Of a DNA stretch of 53,501 nucleotides, positions 17,927 through 27,190 are shown piece after piece. Position 1 is the first letter of the stretch. Every line of letters begins with the position of its first letter. The position numbers and the translations under genes were made by a program. Under the pieces are notes generated by a model. The model searched no databases. It was not told the DNA's origin and saw nothing but the letters and a program-made list of their open reading frames with translations. This stretch comes from Bacteroidales bacterium (GTDB lineage: Bacteria; Bacteroidota; Bacteroidia; Bacteroidales; P3): positions 1 to 53,501 of the forward strand of contig JAFZFU010000049.1 in the NCBI GenBank assembly GCA_017555745.1. The letters are read 5' to 3'.

Positions 17927-19129
17927 TTATTTCAAGTTAGCCAATGCTTCTTTTATACGACGTATAGCTTCGACAAGTACGTCTTCGCTTGTAGCGTAGC
18001 TTAAACGGATGCAAGTATCATCGCCGAAAGCACTACCTTGAACAGTAGCAACATTAGCTTCGTACAACAAATACATACACAAATCGGTACTATTGTTGAT
18101 AGTATAATCTTTGTACGATTTTCCATAGTATGCACTTACTTCAGGGAAGAAATAGAAAGCACCTTGAGGCATACGTACGTTTACGTTTGGTATTTCGCTC
18201 AATAGTTTGTACACCAAATCTCTGCGTTCTTTAAATTTGTTACGCATATTTATGATATCTTCGCTTGTAGTAGGATCCATAAGCATAGCTTCGATAGTGG
18301 CACGTTGTGCTATAGAGCATGTAGCACTAGTTACTTGTCCTTGCAATTTGTTACAAGCCTTAGCTATTACAAGTGGAGCACCTATAAATCCTATTCTCCA
18401 TCCTGTCATGGCAAAACCTTTAGCCACACCATTTACAGTGATAACTTGTTCTTTTACCGATGGGAATTGAGCCAAACTTTCGTGTTTACCTTCGAAGTTT
18501 ATGTGTTCGTATATTTCGTCGGCCATTACAAATACGTTAGGATGACGTTCCAAAACTTCGGCTATTCCTTTTAATTCTTCTTTGGTGTAAAGCATACCTG
18601 TAGGATTGCTTGGGCTAGAGAACATAATAAGTTTTGTACGAGGAGTAATAGCTTCTTCCAATTGTTGTGGAGTAACTTTGAAATCGTTTTCTATTTTGGT
18701 TGGAACGTATACACATTTACCTTCGGCTACTTTTACAATTTCTTTGTACGATACCCAAAAAGGAGTAGGTATAATAACTTCATCGCCGGGGTTGATAAGA
18801 GCCATTACCACTTGATAGATGCTTTGTTTAGCACCTGTACTTACTACTATTTGCTCAGGTTTGTATTCCAAGCCGTTGTCGCGAAGGAATTTTTTGCTTA
18901 TAGCCTCACGCAAATCAGCATATCCGGGTACGGGAGGATAGTGAGTAAAGTTTTCGTCGATAGCCTTTTTGGCTGCTTCTTTCACTGCTTCGGGAGTGTT
19001 GAAGTCGGGTTCGCCGATACTTAAACTGATTACGTCTTTGCCTTGTGCTTTCAATTCGCGAGCTATCTGTGTCATTGCCAATGTTTCACTTTCAGACATT
19101 TGCAATATTCTGTTCGATATAATTTCCAT
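17927..19129 (-). CDS. PLP-dependent aminotransferase (aspartate aminotransferase type)
   Basis: 400 residues, fold-type I, class Ib aspartate aminotransferase. It exchanges the amino group between aspartate (or a related amino acid) and 2-oxoglutarate with pyridoxal phosphate. Lys237 in N-G-V-A-K-G-F-A-M-T-G-W-R is the cofactor-binding lysine; the S-x-P-S-N-P-T-G block and A-D-E-I-Y are also in place, and R-L-S-Y-A-T-S near the end supplies the substrate-binding Arg. Cytoplasmic. Prephenate or aromatic substrates cannot be excluded. It is a single-gene unit with a good promoter upstream and a shared terminator downstream. Confidence 0.92.
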   Translation of the reverse strand: MEIISNRILQMSESETLAMTQIARELKAQGKDVISLSIGEPDFNTPEAVKEAAKKAIDENFTHYPPVPGYADLREAISKKFLRDNGLEYKPEQIVVSTGAKQSIYQVVMALINPGDEVIIPTPFWVSYKEIVKVAEGKCVYVPTKIENDFKVTPQQLEEAITPRTKLIMFSSPSNPTGMLYTKEELKGIAEVLERHPNVFVMADEIYEHINFEGKHESLAQFPSVKEQVITVNGVAKGFAMTGWRIGFIGAPLVIAKACNKLQGQVTSATCSIAQRATIEAMLMDPTTSEDIINMRNKFKERRDLVYKLLSEIPNVNVRMPQGAFYFFPEVSAYYGKSYKDYTINNSTDLCMYLLYEANVATVQGSAFGDDTCIRLSYATSEDVLVEAIRRIKEALANLK

Positions 19130-19165
19130 CTATATTTTCTTTATTTGTTAATACTTTATCGTTTG

Positions 19166-19196
19166 CAAAATTACATTTTTTTTCTCACATATACAA
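19166..19196 (-). promoter_or_regulatory. Promoter of the aminotransferase gene
   Basis: Minus strand: TTG (19196-19194), 20 bases, TAATTTTG (19173-19166), a full match to the Bacteroidetes consensus, about 36 bases upstream of the ATG. Confidence 0.7.
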
Positions 19197-19200
19197 CAAT

Positions 19201-19241
19201 TAAGGATTATTATTTATCCGACAGACAAACAATAATCCTTA
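19201..19241 (-). terminator. Possible terminator after the 19288-20781 gene
   Basis: TAAGGATTATT (19201-19211) pairs with AATAATCCTTA (19231-19241), 19-base loop. It lies downstream of the gene ending at 19288. The following T run is weak, so termination is only likely. Confidence 0.5.
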
Positions 19242-19287
19242 AATCAGCTGTTTTTCAATATTTTGTTTTTAGAAAAAGATTATTCAT

Positions 19288-20781
19288 CTATTTAATATCT
19301 ATACGTATCAAACCGCCCGGTTCTTTCTTGTTTGACACATAAAGTAATACTGCTTTGCCATTATCCAATACATAATGTTTGCCTACCAAAAGCATTTTCT
19401 TCTCGCTATGCAAAGGTTCTTTGGTCATATTTCCATCTTTATCGAAGCGTATCATCGATATACGGGTAGGCAATTTTCCTGCAGGTTTGCTGGCTTCGTA
19501 AGCGTAACTTTTCGATACAATTTTTACAGGCGATTCGTTATCCAATTTATCTTTTAGGTCATCTTCTACTATAAACACCACTTCGTCTGTTTCGGTGATA
19601 TAATGAGGTGTATACCATGAATTCTCAAACATACCAGTATTCATAATTCTTCTAAAACCATTGTGCCAAGCTATAGTTCCATCGGGACGTAAACGCCATA
19701 GCAATACCGATTCTTTGCTTTTATACATACTCGTACCATACTGCGATTTTATCACTGTTTCGTAATCGGGGTTGTAGGCCACCACTACACCACCATCCGA
19801 GGTTGGCAATACTTCCAAAGGTTGCAAAAAGGCAACATCAGCAACTTTAAGTTTTTTTCCAGCCTTTTGGTTCATTATTATCTTGTAGTCGTCGGCGGTG
19901 AAATCATATTTGTTTATGGTGCCTATTGCTCGTGTTTTTAAGTTGTAGGTAAAGCTAAAGAATCCTTTATAGTAGGTTCTACCAATTTTATCTAATCGCT
20001 TGTCGTCGCTTTTGATAAGACCATACATAATCAACTCATCGTTGTTACAAGCAGCAACATTAATATCGCCTATTCTAAAGTTTTGAAATTCTTCGTCTAC
20101 ATATACTTCATCATCGCCGTTTATAGTGGTAAAACGTACTACTGAATTATTGTCGTCGGTGATATAATGGCCCACAGCTATTACTTCTCCATCGTTAGTC
20201 AAAAACAACGACGATGCCGGTGCAAAATACTCTTTTTGCCACAACTCGTTAAGTTCGTTGTCGAACAATATCATTTTCGACGATTTTATACTTTCGTCCT
20301 TTGCATTGTATACGGTTTTCATGGCAAAGAACAACGAATCGTCAGCCGACTTTGCAGTAGATAACAATAGACGATCTCTTCTATCTAAGTTGTCATCAAA
20401 ATAAGTTTTTGTATCGCATTTCTTTGTCGCCTTATCTATCACATGACAATGTATTTTACCGCCGTTATAGTCAGCACGAATCATCGATATTTTGTTGTCG
20501 GTTACAAAAGCATCGGTAGCCACTTCACGTGTTTTTTCGTCGATGTTTGTTTTGTCGACTATCTTCAAATTCTTATCATAAGTATAAAGTATAGTACCTT
20601 TATAGTTATCTTTTTTATCGTACGAATATCCTACCAATACGTAGTAGTTGTTTTCGTCCATTCCCAATAGCGAACTTTCGTAACGTATAAATTCATCACG
20701 TTCGCTAAGTTCTGCTTTCTGAGCAGAGGCCATACCTCCTATCGAAAGCAATATACCCAGTGTTAATATTATTTTTCTCAT
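19288..20781 (-). CDS. Secreted protein, possibly beta-propeller-like
   Basis: 497 residues with a signal peptide (1-20, M-A-S-A-Q). The body is a series of short strands with repeated D-x-D/N, K-I-x-M-I-R, V-I-A-V-G-H and W-R-L-R-P-D-G-T elements, the look of secreted beta-propeller proteins, although I cannot count blades with confidence. No catalytic motif stands out. It is the last gene of a minus-strand cluster with two small beta-barrels and an M48 metalloprotease-barrel fusion (gaps of 17, 36 and 18 bases), which suggests that all act together in the periplasm or outer membrane. Confidence 0.7.
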   Translation of the reverse strand: MRKIILTLGILLSIGGMASAQKAELSERDEFIRYESSLLGMDENNYYVLVGYSYDKKDNYKGTILYTYDKNLKIVDKTNIDEKTREVATDAFVTDNKISMIRADYNGGKIHCHVIDKATKKCDTKTYFDDNLDRRDRLLLSTAKSADDSLFFAMKTVYNAKDESIKSSKMILFDNELNELWQKEYFAPASSLFLTNDGEVIAVGHYITDDNNSVVRFTTINGDDEVYVDEEFQNFRIGDINVAACNNDELIMYGLIKSDDKRLDKIGRTYYKGFFSFTYNLKTRAIGTINKYDFTADDYKIIMNQKAGKKLKVADVAFLQPLEVLPTSDGGVVVAYNPDYETVIKSQYGTSMYKSKESVLLWRLRPDGTIAWHNGFRRIMNTGMFENSWYTPHYITETDEVVFIVEDDLKDKLDNESPVKIVSKSYAYEASKPAGKLPTRISMIRFDKDGNMTKEPLHSEKKMLLVGKHYVLDNGKAVLLYVSNKKEPGGLIRIDIK

Positions 20782-20798
20782 AATGTATTAGTTTATTA

Positions 20799-21539
20799 TT
20801 AATCTCTATTAAAGTGATATCCACAACCAAGGCTTAGTATATTATAGTTTCTTCTCAAACCAAAACCTTCTTCTAAGCCAAAATACGAATCCGTAACGTT
20901 TCTAACAAAAGAATACGATGCTGCAACATAAAAATTATTGATATAGTAGCACACTTTTATTTCCGGATTAAAGCCAAGCATAAAATTGTCCATAAATCCT
21001 GTTTCAAGACCGTTGTAGCTTTTAGGAGTTGTGCCTAATACAAAAGTTGGAAGTATACCTGCACCGGCACTTATCTGAAGATCTTCATTAAGCAGTAGTA
21101 ATGTAATGTAGTAAGAAAAGTTTAAATGAAGTCTTGATGCATTATAGCAGTATCTATATTCAGGATTATAGTCCGAAACAGGAGCAGATGGTGTCTTTGT
21201 TCCAATTACGGTATACACATCTTTTTCGTATCCTACTCTGAAGACAAATCCTCTTGACAAAGATTCTATTCTAGTCTTGGTATCGCCACCAAATCCCAAA
21301 TAGAATATAGGTTTATGGCTTTCCATAATTTGGGTTACCTCTAGATTAAATAAGCCGTCTTTATCACTCGATTGTCCGTTAAATCCATCGGAACTTAGCG
21401 AAAAAGCACCATTATTAGGAATCATAACACCTCCTTCTAGTTTAAAATTCGTCTCAGAAAAATCGCTACCACCATATTGTGAGTATGCACTTAAAGTAAA
21501 TGTAGCAATCATAGCTACTGTCAAAATTAATTTTCTCAT
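20799..21539 (-). CDS. Outer-membrane beta-barrel protein, 246 residues
   Basis: Signal peptide 1-20 (ending A-Y-S-Q), then alternating hydrophobic/polar strands with many aromatic residues, closing I-L-S-L-G-C-G-Y-H-F-N-R-D. The end resembles that of the next gene upstream (V-G-V-G-Y-H-I-N-R), so the two are paralogs. Repeated strand ends with Y-x-G-x and L-R-I-G-A-G-type patterns fit an 8- to 10-stranded barrel of the outer-membrane-protein-beta-barrel class. Function unknown. Position within the M48 cluster suggests a partner or substrate channel for that protein. Confidence 0.65.
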   Translation of the reverse strand: MRKLILTVAMIATFTLSAYSQYGGSDFSETNFKLEGGVMIPNNGAFSLSSDGFNGQSSDKDGLFNLEVTQIMESHKPIFYLGFGGDTKTRIESLSRGFVFRVGYEKDVYTVIGTKTPSAPVSDYNPEYRYCYNASRLHLNFSYYITLLLLNEDLQISAGAGILPTFVLGTTPKSYNGLETGFMDNFMLGFNPEIKVCYYINNFYVAASYSFVRNVTDSYFGLEEGFGLRRNYNILSLGCGYHFNRD

Positions 21540-21575
21540 TATCTGTATGTATTTTTAGTTTATAGTATTTTATGT

Positions 21576-22292
21576 TTATCTATTAATATGATATCCTACT
21601 CCAACCCCCACGTAAGTATTGTTGGCTCTTACATCGGTAACAAAACTCATTCCAAGATATGGGGGTGTGATTCCTATTTCCATACCGGCGAATGCTGTCA
21701 CATAAAAATCACCGAAATAATATATAGCCTTTAGTTCGGGATTAACAGCAAAATCAATCATATCGGGGAAAGGGCTATCAAGATCTTGGAGAGAAACGCC
21801 CAATGGGAATTTAGCCAATAAACCGCCACCCAAACCAATACGCAAATTGCTATTCAACATCAAAAACTCTGCGAATCCGGAAATACTGAAATACACTTTC
21901 GAACCATCACAAGTGTAGCTATAAACATCAGTCGAACCTCCTATAATATCACCCGCAAATTTATAATTCATTTTTTGGTATCCCGTTTTAATTCTATATT
22001 CAAACGAAAATATATCTTCCGATACATTAACCTCTCCGGCAATACTAAAATAAGCAATAGGACTGAATCCGGTAGAAAATTCGGTTGGAGTCATACGATA
22101 CCAGCCGAAAGCCGACTCTTCGTTAGTTATCAGTTCCGAACTGATTGGGCTCATCAACCCCAACTCATAACGTATAGATTGCATATATCCCACATCTATT
22201 GTGTATGCACCTAGTTGTGAATATACTTTTCCTGCAAATAAGGAAACAAACAACGTTGCTAATAAAAGTTTTTTTCTCATAATCTTATTCAT
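21576..22292 (-). CDS. Outer-membrane beta-barrel protein, 238 residues
   Basis: Starts M-N-K-I-M-R-K-K; the ATG at 22280 is an alternative four codons in. A signal peptide ends at Y-S-Q near residue 26. The mature chain is barrel-like: I-R-Y-E-L-G-L-M, F-S-I-S-G-F-A-E-F, L-R-I-G-L-G-G-G-L-L, and the closing Y-V-G-V-G-V-G-Y-H-I-N-R. It is a diverged paralog of the 20799-21539 protein and starts 18 bases after the M48 gene ends, so it is almost certainly cotranscribed. No further function can be given. Confidence 0.65.
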   Translation of the reverse strand: MNKIMRKKLLLATLFVSLFAGKVYSQLGAYTIDVGYMQSIRYELGLMSPISSELITNEESAFGWYRMTPTEFSTGFSPIAYFSIAGEVNVSEDIFSFEYRIKTGYQKMNYKFAGDIIGGSTDVYSYTCDGSKVYFSISGFAEFLMLNSNLRIGLGGGLLAKFPLGVSLQDLDSPFPDMIDFAVNPELKAIYYFGDFYVTAFAGMEIGITPPYLGMSFVTDVRANNTYVGVGVGYHINR

Positions 22293-22310
22293 TTAATTAA
22301 TATTATCGTA

Positions 22311-24905
22311 TTAAAAAGGAAGAAATCCTATACTTATTCCTAATCTTAAATAGTTGTGAGGCATAATATTAAATCCATCTTGTTTTATAAGAGGTAACGA
22401 TAGGCCATAATATATATCCAACTGCAATGCATCATTAAAAATATATGTACGACCAACATTTGCGCTCAATGCTCCCGATATAGGAAGTTTGGCATTATCC
22501 ATTCTTTCCATATCACTAAGTATTGCATTGGCTCCTATCTGAATATATTCGCCAATAGGTGCAAATGATTTGCTCACATAAACTCTCAAACCTAATTGCA
22601 TATTTAAGAAATTTATATCACTCAATTTATAGGTCGTAGCCTCAGTTATCAATGACAAACTCTTACTTGTTACAAATTCTATTTTAGCTCCATATTCCGC
22701 ACCAAATCCCAAACCGACACCATACAAATCATCATCGCTTTCTACCAAGTTTATAAAAGGATCAGCCAACACACTTACCACAAAATGCTTACCCAAGTAT
22801 CCGGGATTTTTAGCTTCGCTTACAGTGTTGTGTACATATTGTTTTATCAAAGCTGTTTCGTCGTTCTTATTGCTTTCGTACTTACGAGCAGTAGAAGGCG
22901 TGCCTTTTGTGTCCATCGTTATCGTTGCCAAACGAGTACCGCATCTATTGGCTACTCTCCTATATAGCGTATATGGCAATGGTATGGGAAATCCACTAGG
23001 ACCACGCCATGCCACAGCTTGTACACCCATTATAACCACTTTATCCACATCATAGGCCGCAAATACTTTTTCGGCTTCGGGCTGCGACAAAAGCATAATA
23101 GGCATATCCAAATCTATTTCGCGCAACCACTCATTTAATGCCATATATTGATTGTAGAACGTATCTGTAGTGTATTTTTTCAATAGGTGTCCGCTGTATT
23201 GTATAGCTTCTTTGTCGCTATATTCAAAAGCCTCGTTTATGGTTTCGATAAAATAATTCTCTTTTTGATCCGAAGATTTTATGTCTATATCTCCATCTGA
23301 TTTATAACATTTATAAGAAGGACTAAGTACCAACATTTTCTTATCTTCAGCTGTGCTTTTGGCAGTATCGGCCAATACATTGTTAAACATTGTTTCGAAA
23401 GCGCTACCCTTTTCAAAATAATCCACAAAGGCCATTGCTCTCTTATCCGCCACTTGTGCTGTGGCTTTGCCTCCTCGTTTTAGACGTTCATATTTACTCA
23501 ACTTCTTTTGCGAAGCAGCGGTATCGATGGCTTGTGCTTCTTCCTTTTTAGGTACTTCACGCGAAAAAGTGTCAAGTTTCAGTTCATTTTTGTAGGTCAA
23601 CATCTGCACCGCATCGGTAAGGGTATTGTTGGTGGCAACATCCAGTCCAAATTTTTGGCAGTAATTGTATAATTCTCTTATCGCCAATATATTTATATCG
23701 GGTGCTTTCATCTTTACGAAACAATGATATAGGTTTTGTATCTCACCTTCAACATCTTGATAGGTTCCTATCATATTGTTGTTGTTATATTTTGTTTTAT
23801 ATGCTGCCATTGCATAAAGGCTGAAAGCCATAGTGCGGTTCAAAAACTCGTTGTCGGGATATTGTTTAATTAAACACCAACTATCGTAAAACGCTCTCAC
23901 ATAAGCACCGGCTATAGCCAATTGGCGTATGGTTTCCATACGTGAGAGATATTGTATTTGTTTAAATTCCTCATCGGTAATACACAAAAATTTTTCACCT
24001 TCTTCCGGCACATTGGCGGCAAGGCGATAAGTAAGAGACCTACGCTTGCCTATGTTAGGGTGTGTACTATTGGTATCCACTTCGTTTTCATCTACTTCGA
24101 TAGGTTTTATTGTTTTCAGCCATATTTCGGAAGGCATAGTGTAGTATGGCGAATCGAAATAGGTGGTATCGAAATGAATATTGCCCATGGCATAGTCCGA
24201 ATACAACAAAATATTCATCACATCGTCGGCCACCTTGGTATAGTATGCACTTGGCAAATAATAAGCCAGCATACCCAAACTATCGGCTTCCACCTCCATA
24301 CGATGACTGCGGTTGTGCTTGTTTATTATGTTGTCTATATCGCGGCGGCGATTGCCTTCTTCGGCTTTGGTGGATATGTTTTCCCAAGTGTGATTGTTTA
24401 CATAGTGCACTATTTCGTGGCTGAGTATAAAGGCCATTTCAGCCTCGCTTGTCAAACGTGCCACCAACCCCGTACTGACAAATATCATGCCCTGACCTGT
24501 GGCAAAAGCATTAACTGCGGGACTTTTGTAGGTATAAAATCTAAGCTCGCCACGCAACTGTGGGTCGTCTTTTAGTAAAGTATCGGCTATGCGGTTTATC
24601 CACTGAGTAATAGGGTCGCCATAAAGTATACGACCACCTTGCACCATCTTGTTTATGGCATAGCTGCATTCGAGTATACCCTCGCTACGACGACTTTTGC
24701 GCTTGGTAGTAAACTGTTCCATACGGCCACGGTCCTCTTCGTAAAGTTCTTGTACCGTTTTACGCATATCATCGGGTATATCGCCTTGACTATAAAGTCC
24801 ATTATATTTTTTATAATCAAACGATTGTGCCATCGAAAACGAAACGCTCATCATCAAAAGCAGCCCCATTACCCTTGTGCAACTATTAACAGAAATATAT
24901 CGCAT
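22311..24905 (-). CDS. M48-family metalloprotease with C-terminal beta-barrel-like region
   Basis: 864 residues. A signal peptide (1-26) is followed by a peptidase M48 domain at about 75-330 with the zinc motif H-E-I-V-H (163-167) and the third-ligand motif M-E-V-E-A-D-S-L-G (203-211), so catalysis should be intact. A middle region with helical, TPR-like segments (about 330-640) follows. The last about 170 residues look like outer-membrane strands: Y-G-V-G-L-G-F-G-A-E-Y-G, L-R-V-Y-V-S-K and Y-L-R-L-G-I-S-I-G-F-L-P-F. M48 proteases of this kind, like BepA, act on outer-membrane assembly. A fused barrel is unusual and would fix the protease to the outer membrane. Confidence 0.8.
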   Translation of the reverse strand: MRYISVNSCTRVMGLLLMMSVSFSMAQSFDYKKYNGLYSQGDIPDDMRKTVQELYEEDRGRMEQFTTKRKSRRSEGILECSYAINKMVQGGRILYGDPITQWINRIADTLLKDDPQLRGELRFYTYKSPAVNAFATGQGMIFVSTGLVARLTSEAEMAFILSHEIVHYVNNHTWENISTKAEEGNRRRDIDNIINKHNRSHRMEVEADSLGMLAYYLPSAYYTKVADDVMNILLYSDYAMGNIHFDTTYFDSPYYTMPSEIWLKTIKPIEVDENEVDTNSTHPNIGKRRSLTYRLAANVPEEGEKFLCITDEEFKQIQYLSRMETIRQLAIAGAYVRAFYDSWCLIKQYPDNEFLNRTMAFSLYAMAAYKTKYNNNNMIGTYQDVEGEIQNLYHCFVKMKAPDINILAIRELYNYCQKFGLDVATNNTLTDAVQMLTYKNELKLDTFSREVPKKEEAQAIDTAASQKKLSKYERLKRGGKATAQVADKRAMAFVDYFEKGSAFETMFNNVLADTAKSTAEDKKMLVLSPSYKCYKSDGDIDIKSSDQKENYFIETINEAFEYSDKEAIQYSGHLLKKYTTDTFYNQYMALNEWLREIDLDMPIMLLSQPEAEKVFAAYDVDKVVIMGVQAVAWRGPSGFPIPLPYTLYRRVANRCGTRLATITMDTKGTPSTARKYESNKNDETALIKQYVHNTVSEAKNPGYLGKHFVVSVLADPFINLVESDDDLYGVGLGFGAEYGAKIEFVTSKSLSLITEATTYKLSDINFLNMQLGLRVYVSKSFAPIGEYIQIGANAILSDMERMDNAKLPISGALSANVGRTYIFNDALQLDIYYGLSLPLIKQDGFNIMPHNYLRLGISIGFLPF

Positions 24906-25022
24906 ATTATTTCTTCATTTTTTAATTAAATCAATACCTTACATATAAACCAAAGGCAATTTCTTAAAAAAACTACAAAACAACGATAAGTTTTTTCTCA
25001 GTAAATCGCCTAAAATATCGAT

Positions 25023-25062
25023 AAAAATGGCATACACAAATACTATCTGTATGCCATTTTTT
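25023..25062 (-). terminator. Terminator of the 25072-25797 gene
   Basis: AATGGCATAC (25026-25035) pairs with GTATGCCATT (25049-25058). T runs on both sides make it work from either strand. The same hairpin, slightly changed, follows the tandem paralog at 26150-26188. Confidence 0.85.
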
Positions 25063-25071
25063 AATATATCA

Positions 25072-25797
25072 TTATTCAAATAAATAGCCCAATCCTATAC
25101 TAAAGAAAATTGGATTATTCTTTGTAAGAGAAGAATAAGCATTGTCTGAATCGAGGAATTCAGCTAATAAAGCATCCATAAGTCCAATTTTGGTCAAATA
25201 ATCGTAACCTACAGTGGCTGCAAAATAAATTTGATCCATCTTATATGCTACCTTAACTTGAGGTCCTCCATAAAAAGACATGCTAAATAAGTTTTTCGGA
25301 TTTAAATTAACTCCCAAAAATATACCTGCCGATGCTTCCAATTGATCATCCATTAAGTGAAATTTCAACATAAAATCATCACCGAACGATAAGATTAGAT
25401 CGTCGTACATTACACTTGAAGTATCGCCGGGCAATGCAAGATCGTTAAATTCGGGTTTATCAAGTCGCCATTCTTCAAAATTCAAAGTATAATTTCTCTT
25501 ATAAACCATAACTTTCACCAAATTTTCGGTCGAAATAAGCGAACTATTCCAATCGCGAGTATGACCATAAGCAAAATACAAACCAGGATTGAAGAAATTA
25601 CCTTCTACGCTGTTTAAACGTGCATGGTAATTGGTACCAAGTTGAACTAAATCTCCGGTAGAAGAAAAGAAATTGGAAGTATTATGAAAACCAAATTCCA
25701 TTCGTTTGTCAATAATAGGAATAATTCTAATTGAATACTGTGCGAAAGTGGTTGCAAACATTCCCAACAAAGCAACCGATAAAATAAACTTTTTCAT
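25072..25797 (-). CDS. Outer-membrane beta-barrel protein (tandem paralog 1)
   Basis: 241 residues with a signal peptide (1-19, T-T-F-A-Q). Strand pattern and the closing I-F-F-S-I-G-L-G-Y-L-F-E are typical of a small outer-membrane barrel ending in an aromatic-acidic C-terminus. It is clearly paralogous to the gene at 26198-26941: both start M-K-K-F-I-L-S-x-A-L-L-G, both have S-I-x-I-I-P-I-I-D-K-R-M-E, R-D-W-N-S, K-F-H-L-M-D and G-Y-D-x-L-T. Promoter, leader and terminator are also duplicated. Long leader of about 210 bases. Function unknown. Confidence 0.7.
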   Translation of the reverse strand: MKKFILSVALLGMFATTFAQYSIRIIPIIDKRMEFGFHNTSNFFSSTGDLVQLGTNYHARLNSVEGNFFNPGLYFAYGHTRDWNSSLISTENLVKVMVYKRNYTLNFEEWRLDKPEFNDLALPGDTSSVMYDDLILSFGDDFMLKFHLMDDQLEASAGIFLGVNLNPKNLFSMSFYGGPQVKVAYKMDQIYFAATVGYDYLTKIGLMDALLAEFLDSDNAYSSLTKNNPIFFSIGLGYLFE

Positions 25798-25813
25798 CTT
25801 TTACGTGTTTTAG

Positions 25814-25976
25814 TTAATATACATTTTGTTTATATTCATCCACATCTATAATGTCGAATATCAAAACCAAACGCCCATCGTCATTGCCACGACAAGCAAT
25901 GCCATATTTTTTTAAGTATAGCTTCGGAAACGATGATTGTGCAGTTTATATGCATCAGCATACTGATATTCTTCAT
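25814..25976 (-). other. Long leader with relic or upstream reading frames
   Basis: Between the -7 box at 26017-26010 and the barrel gene are two overlapping frames. One is a 31-codon uORF (ATG 25976 to TGA 25881). The other is a stop-bounded 43-codon frame (25945-25814) with protein-like content (T-A-Q-S-S-F-P-K-L-Y-L-K-K-Y-G-I-A-C-R) but no start codon. They meet at an A7 run. The leader of the paralog at 26942-27113 is homologous but its frames are broken. This may be a gene relic or a structured leader. Confidence 0.35.
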
Positions 25977-26009
25977 ATTAAGTTGTTTTATTAATATTCA
26001 ACCATAGTG

Positions 26010-26017
26010 CAAAGATA
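26010..26017 (-). promoter_or_regulatory. -7 box of barrel paralog 1
   Basis: TATCTTTG on the minus strand, preceded by the same A/T context (ACTAAAAAAAATGA on the plus strand) as the box at 27114-27121. It implies a transcript leader of about 210 bases. Confidence 0.6.
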
Positions 26018-26149
26018 CTAAAAAAAATGATATGTTATAGAAAATAAAACAAAAAAATAGTCTCCAAAAACAAATCAGCAATTATAAAGCAAAGATTATT
26101 AAATCCATAACAAACTATCCTTGCAAAAAAGTCTCTAAAATATCTATAA

Positions 26150-26188
26150 AAAATGGCATACAATTTATATCACTTGTATGTCATTTTT
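26150..26188 (-). terminator. Terminator of the 26198-26941 gene
   Basis: AATGGCATACAA (26152-26163) pairs with TTGTATGTCATT (26174-26185) with one G-T pair. It is homologous to the hairpin at 25023-25062 and flanked by A/T runs. Confidence 0.8.
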
Positions 26189-26197
26189 AATATATCG

Positions 26198-26941
26198 TTA
26201 ATCAAATAAATAACCGACTCCTATTCCGTACATTACCGGATTTCGACTTATAAGTGTTCTGTATTTATCGGCACTATCGCCATACTCGGAAAACATATTT
26301 TCGCCAATACCCAATCCGGTTAAAAGATCATAGCCCAATGTGGCAGCAAAATAGACATTATCAATCTTATATGCCAATTTAACTTGAGGACCGCCATCTA
26401 CCGAGAAATTATATATACTAAACAAATTAAACGTGGCTGCAACAAATATTCCGAGTGCTGCTTCCAAATCATTATCCATCAAATGAAATTTAAGAAAGTA
26501 ATCATATTGCAGAGATAGATAATAATCTTCATAGTCAACATTGAAAGGAGTAACGGTATTTTCATAATTCGGCAAATAACTATCTACTTCTGTTCCGGTC
26601 ATGGAATAAGAAATCCAATCTTCGCCCTTAAGTGTATATTTGGATTTAGAAAAGCCAAATTTCAGCATATTTTCGGTAGACAAAACATCACTGTTCCAAT
26701 CTCGAGTGATACCATAAGCAAAATATGCACCCGGATTAAACATACTACCCTCTGCAGCATGCATCTGCGTAAAATTGTAGCCGGAATTTACCACCTCATC
26801 GCTAAACGAAAGGAAAGGAAAAGTATTATAAAAACCAATCTCCATTCTCTTGTCGATAATAGGAATAATTGTAATTGAGTATTGTGCGAAAGTGGTTGTC
26901 AATACTCCCAACAAGGCAATCGATAAAATAAACTTTTTCAT
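26198..26941 (-). CDS. Outer-membrane beta-barrel protein (tandem paralog 2)
   Basis: 247 residues from the ATG at 26941 (an upstream TTG at 26950 is rejected because the paralog begins at the equivalent Met). Signal peptide 1-19 (T-T-F-A-Q), then barrel strands ending V-M-Y-G-I-G-V-G-Y-L-F-D. It shares about half its residues by eye with the 25072-25797 protein, including S-I-T-I-I-P-I-I-D-K-R-M-E and R-D-W-N-S-D. The duplication includes promoter and terminator and is old enough for wide divergence in the loops. Function unknown. Confidence 0.7.
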   Translation of the reverse strand: MKKFILSIALLGVLTTTFAQYSITIIPIIDKRMEIGFYNTFPFLSFSDEVVNSGYNFTQMHAAEGSMFNPGAYFAYGITRDWNSDVLSTENMLKFGFSKSKYTLKGEDWISYSMTGTEVDSYLPNYENTVTPFNVDYEDYYLSLQYDYFLKFHLMDNDLEAALGIFVAATFNLFSIYNFSVDGGPQVKLAYKIDNVYFAATLGYDLLTGLGIGENMFSEYGDSADKYRTLISRNPVMYGIGVGYLFD

Positions 26942-27113
26942 CTTTTTCAAGTTTTAGTTAATACTATATTGTTTGTACTCATTTACATTGTTTTACAGAA
27001 TTATTTTTGAGATAAATCCAATATATCGGAAAACGCCGGCTGTCAGCACTATTTCACACCAACGCACTGACATTCCATATATTAAACCTTTCTACCAATA
27101 TTCTATCACACTG

Positions 27114-27121
27114 CAAAGATA
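27114..27121 (-). promoter_or_regulatory. -7 box of barrel paralog 2
   Basis: TATCTTTG on the minus strand in the same context as the box at 26010-26017, leader of about 170 bases. Confidence 0.6.
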
Positions 27122-27190
27122 CTAAAAAAAATGACATGTTATAAAATAAAATAAAAAGTAGTGGCAAAAAAACGAAAAAAGTCCCTAAAA

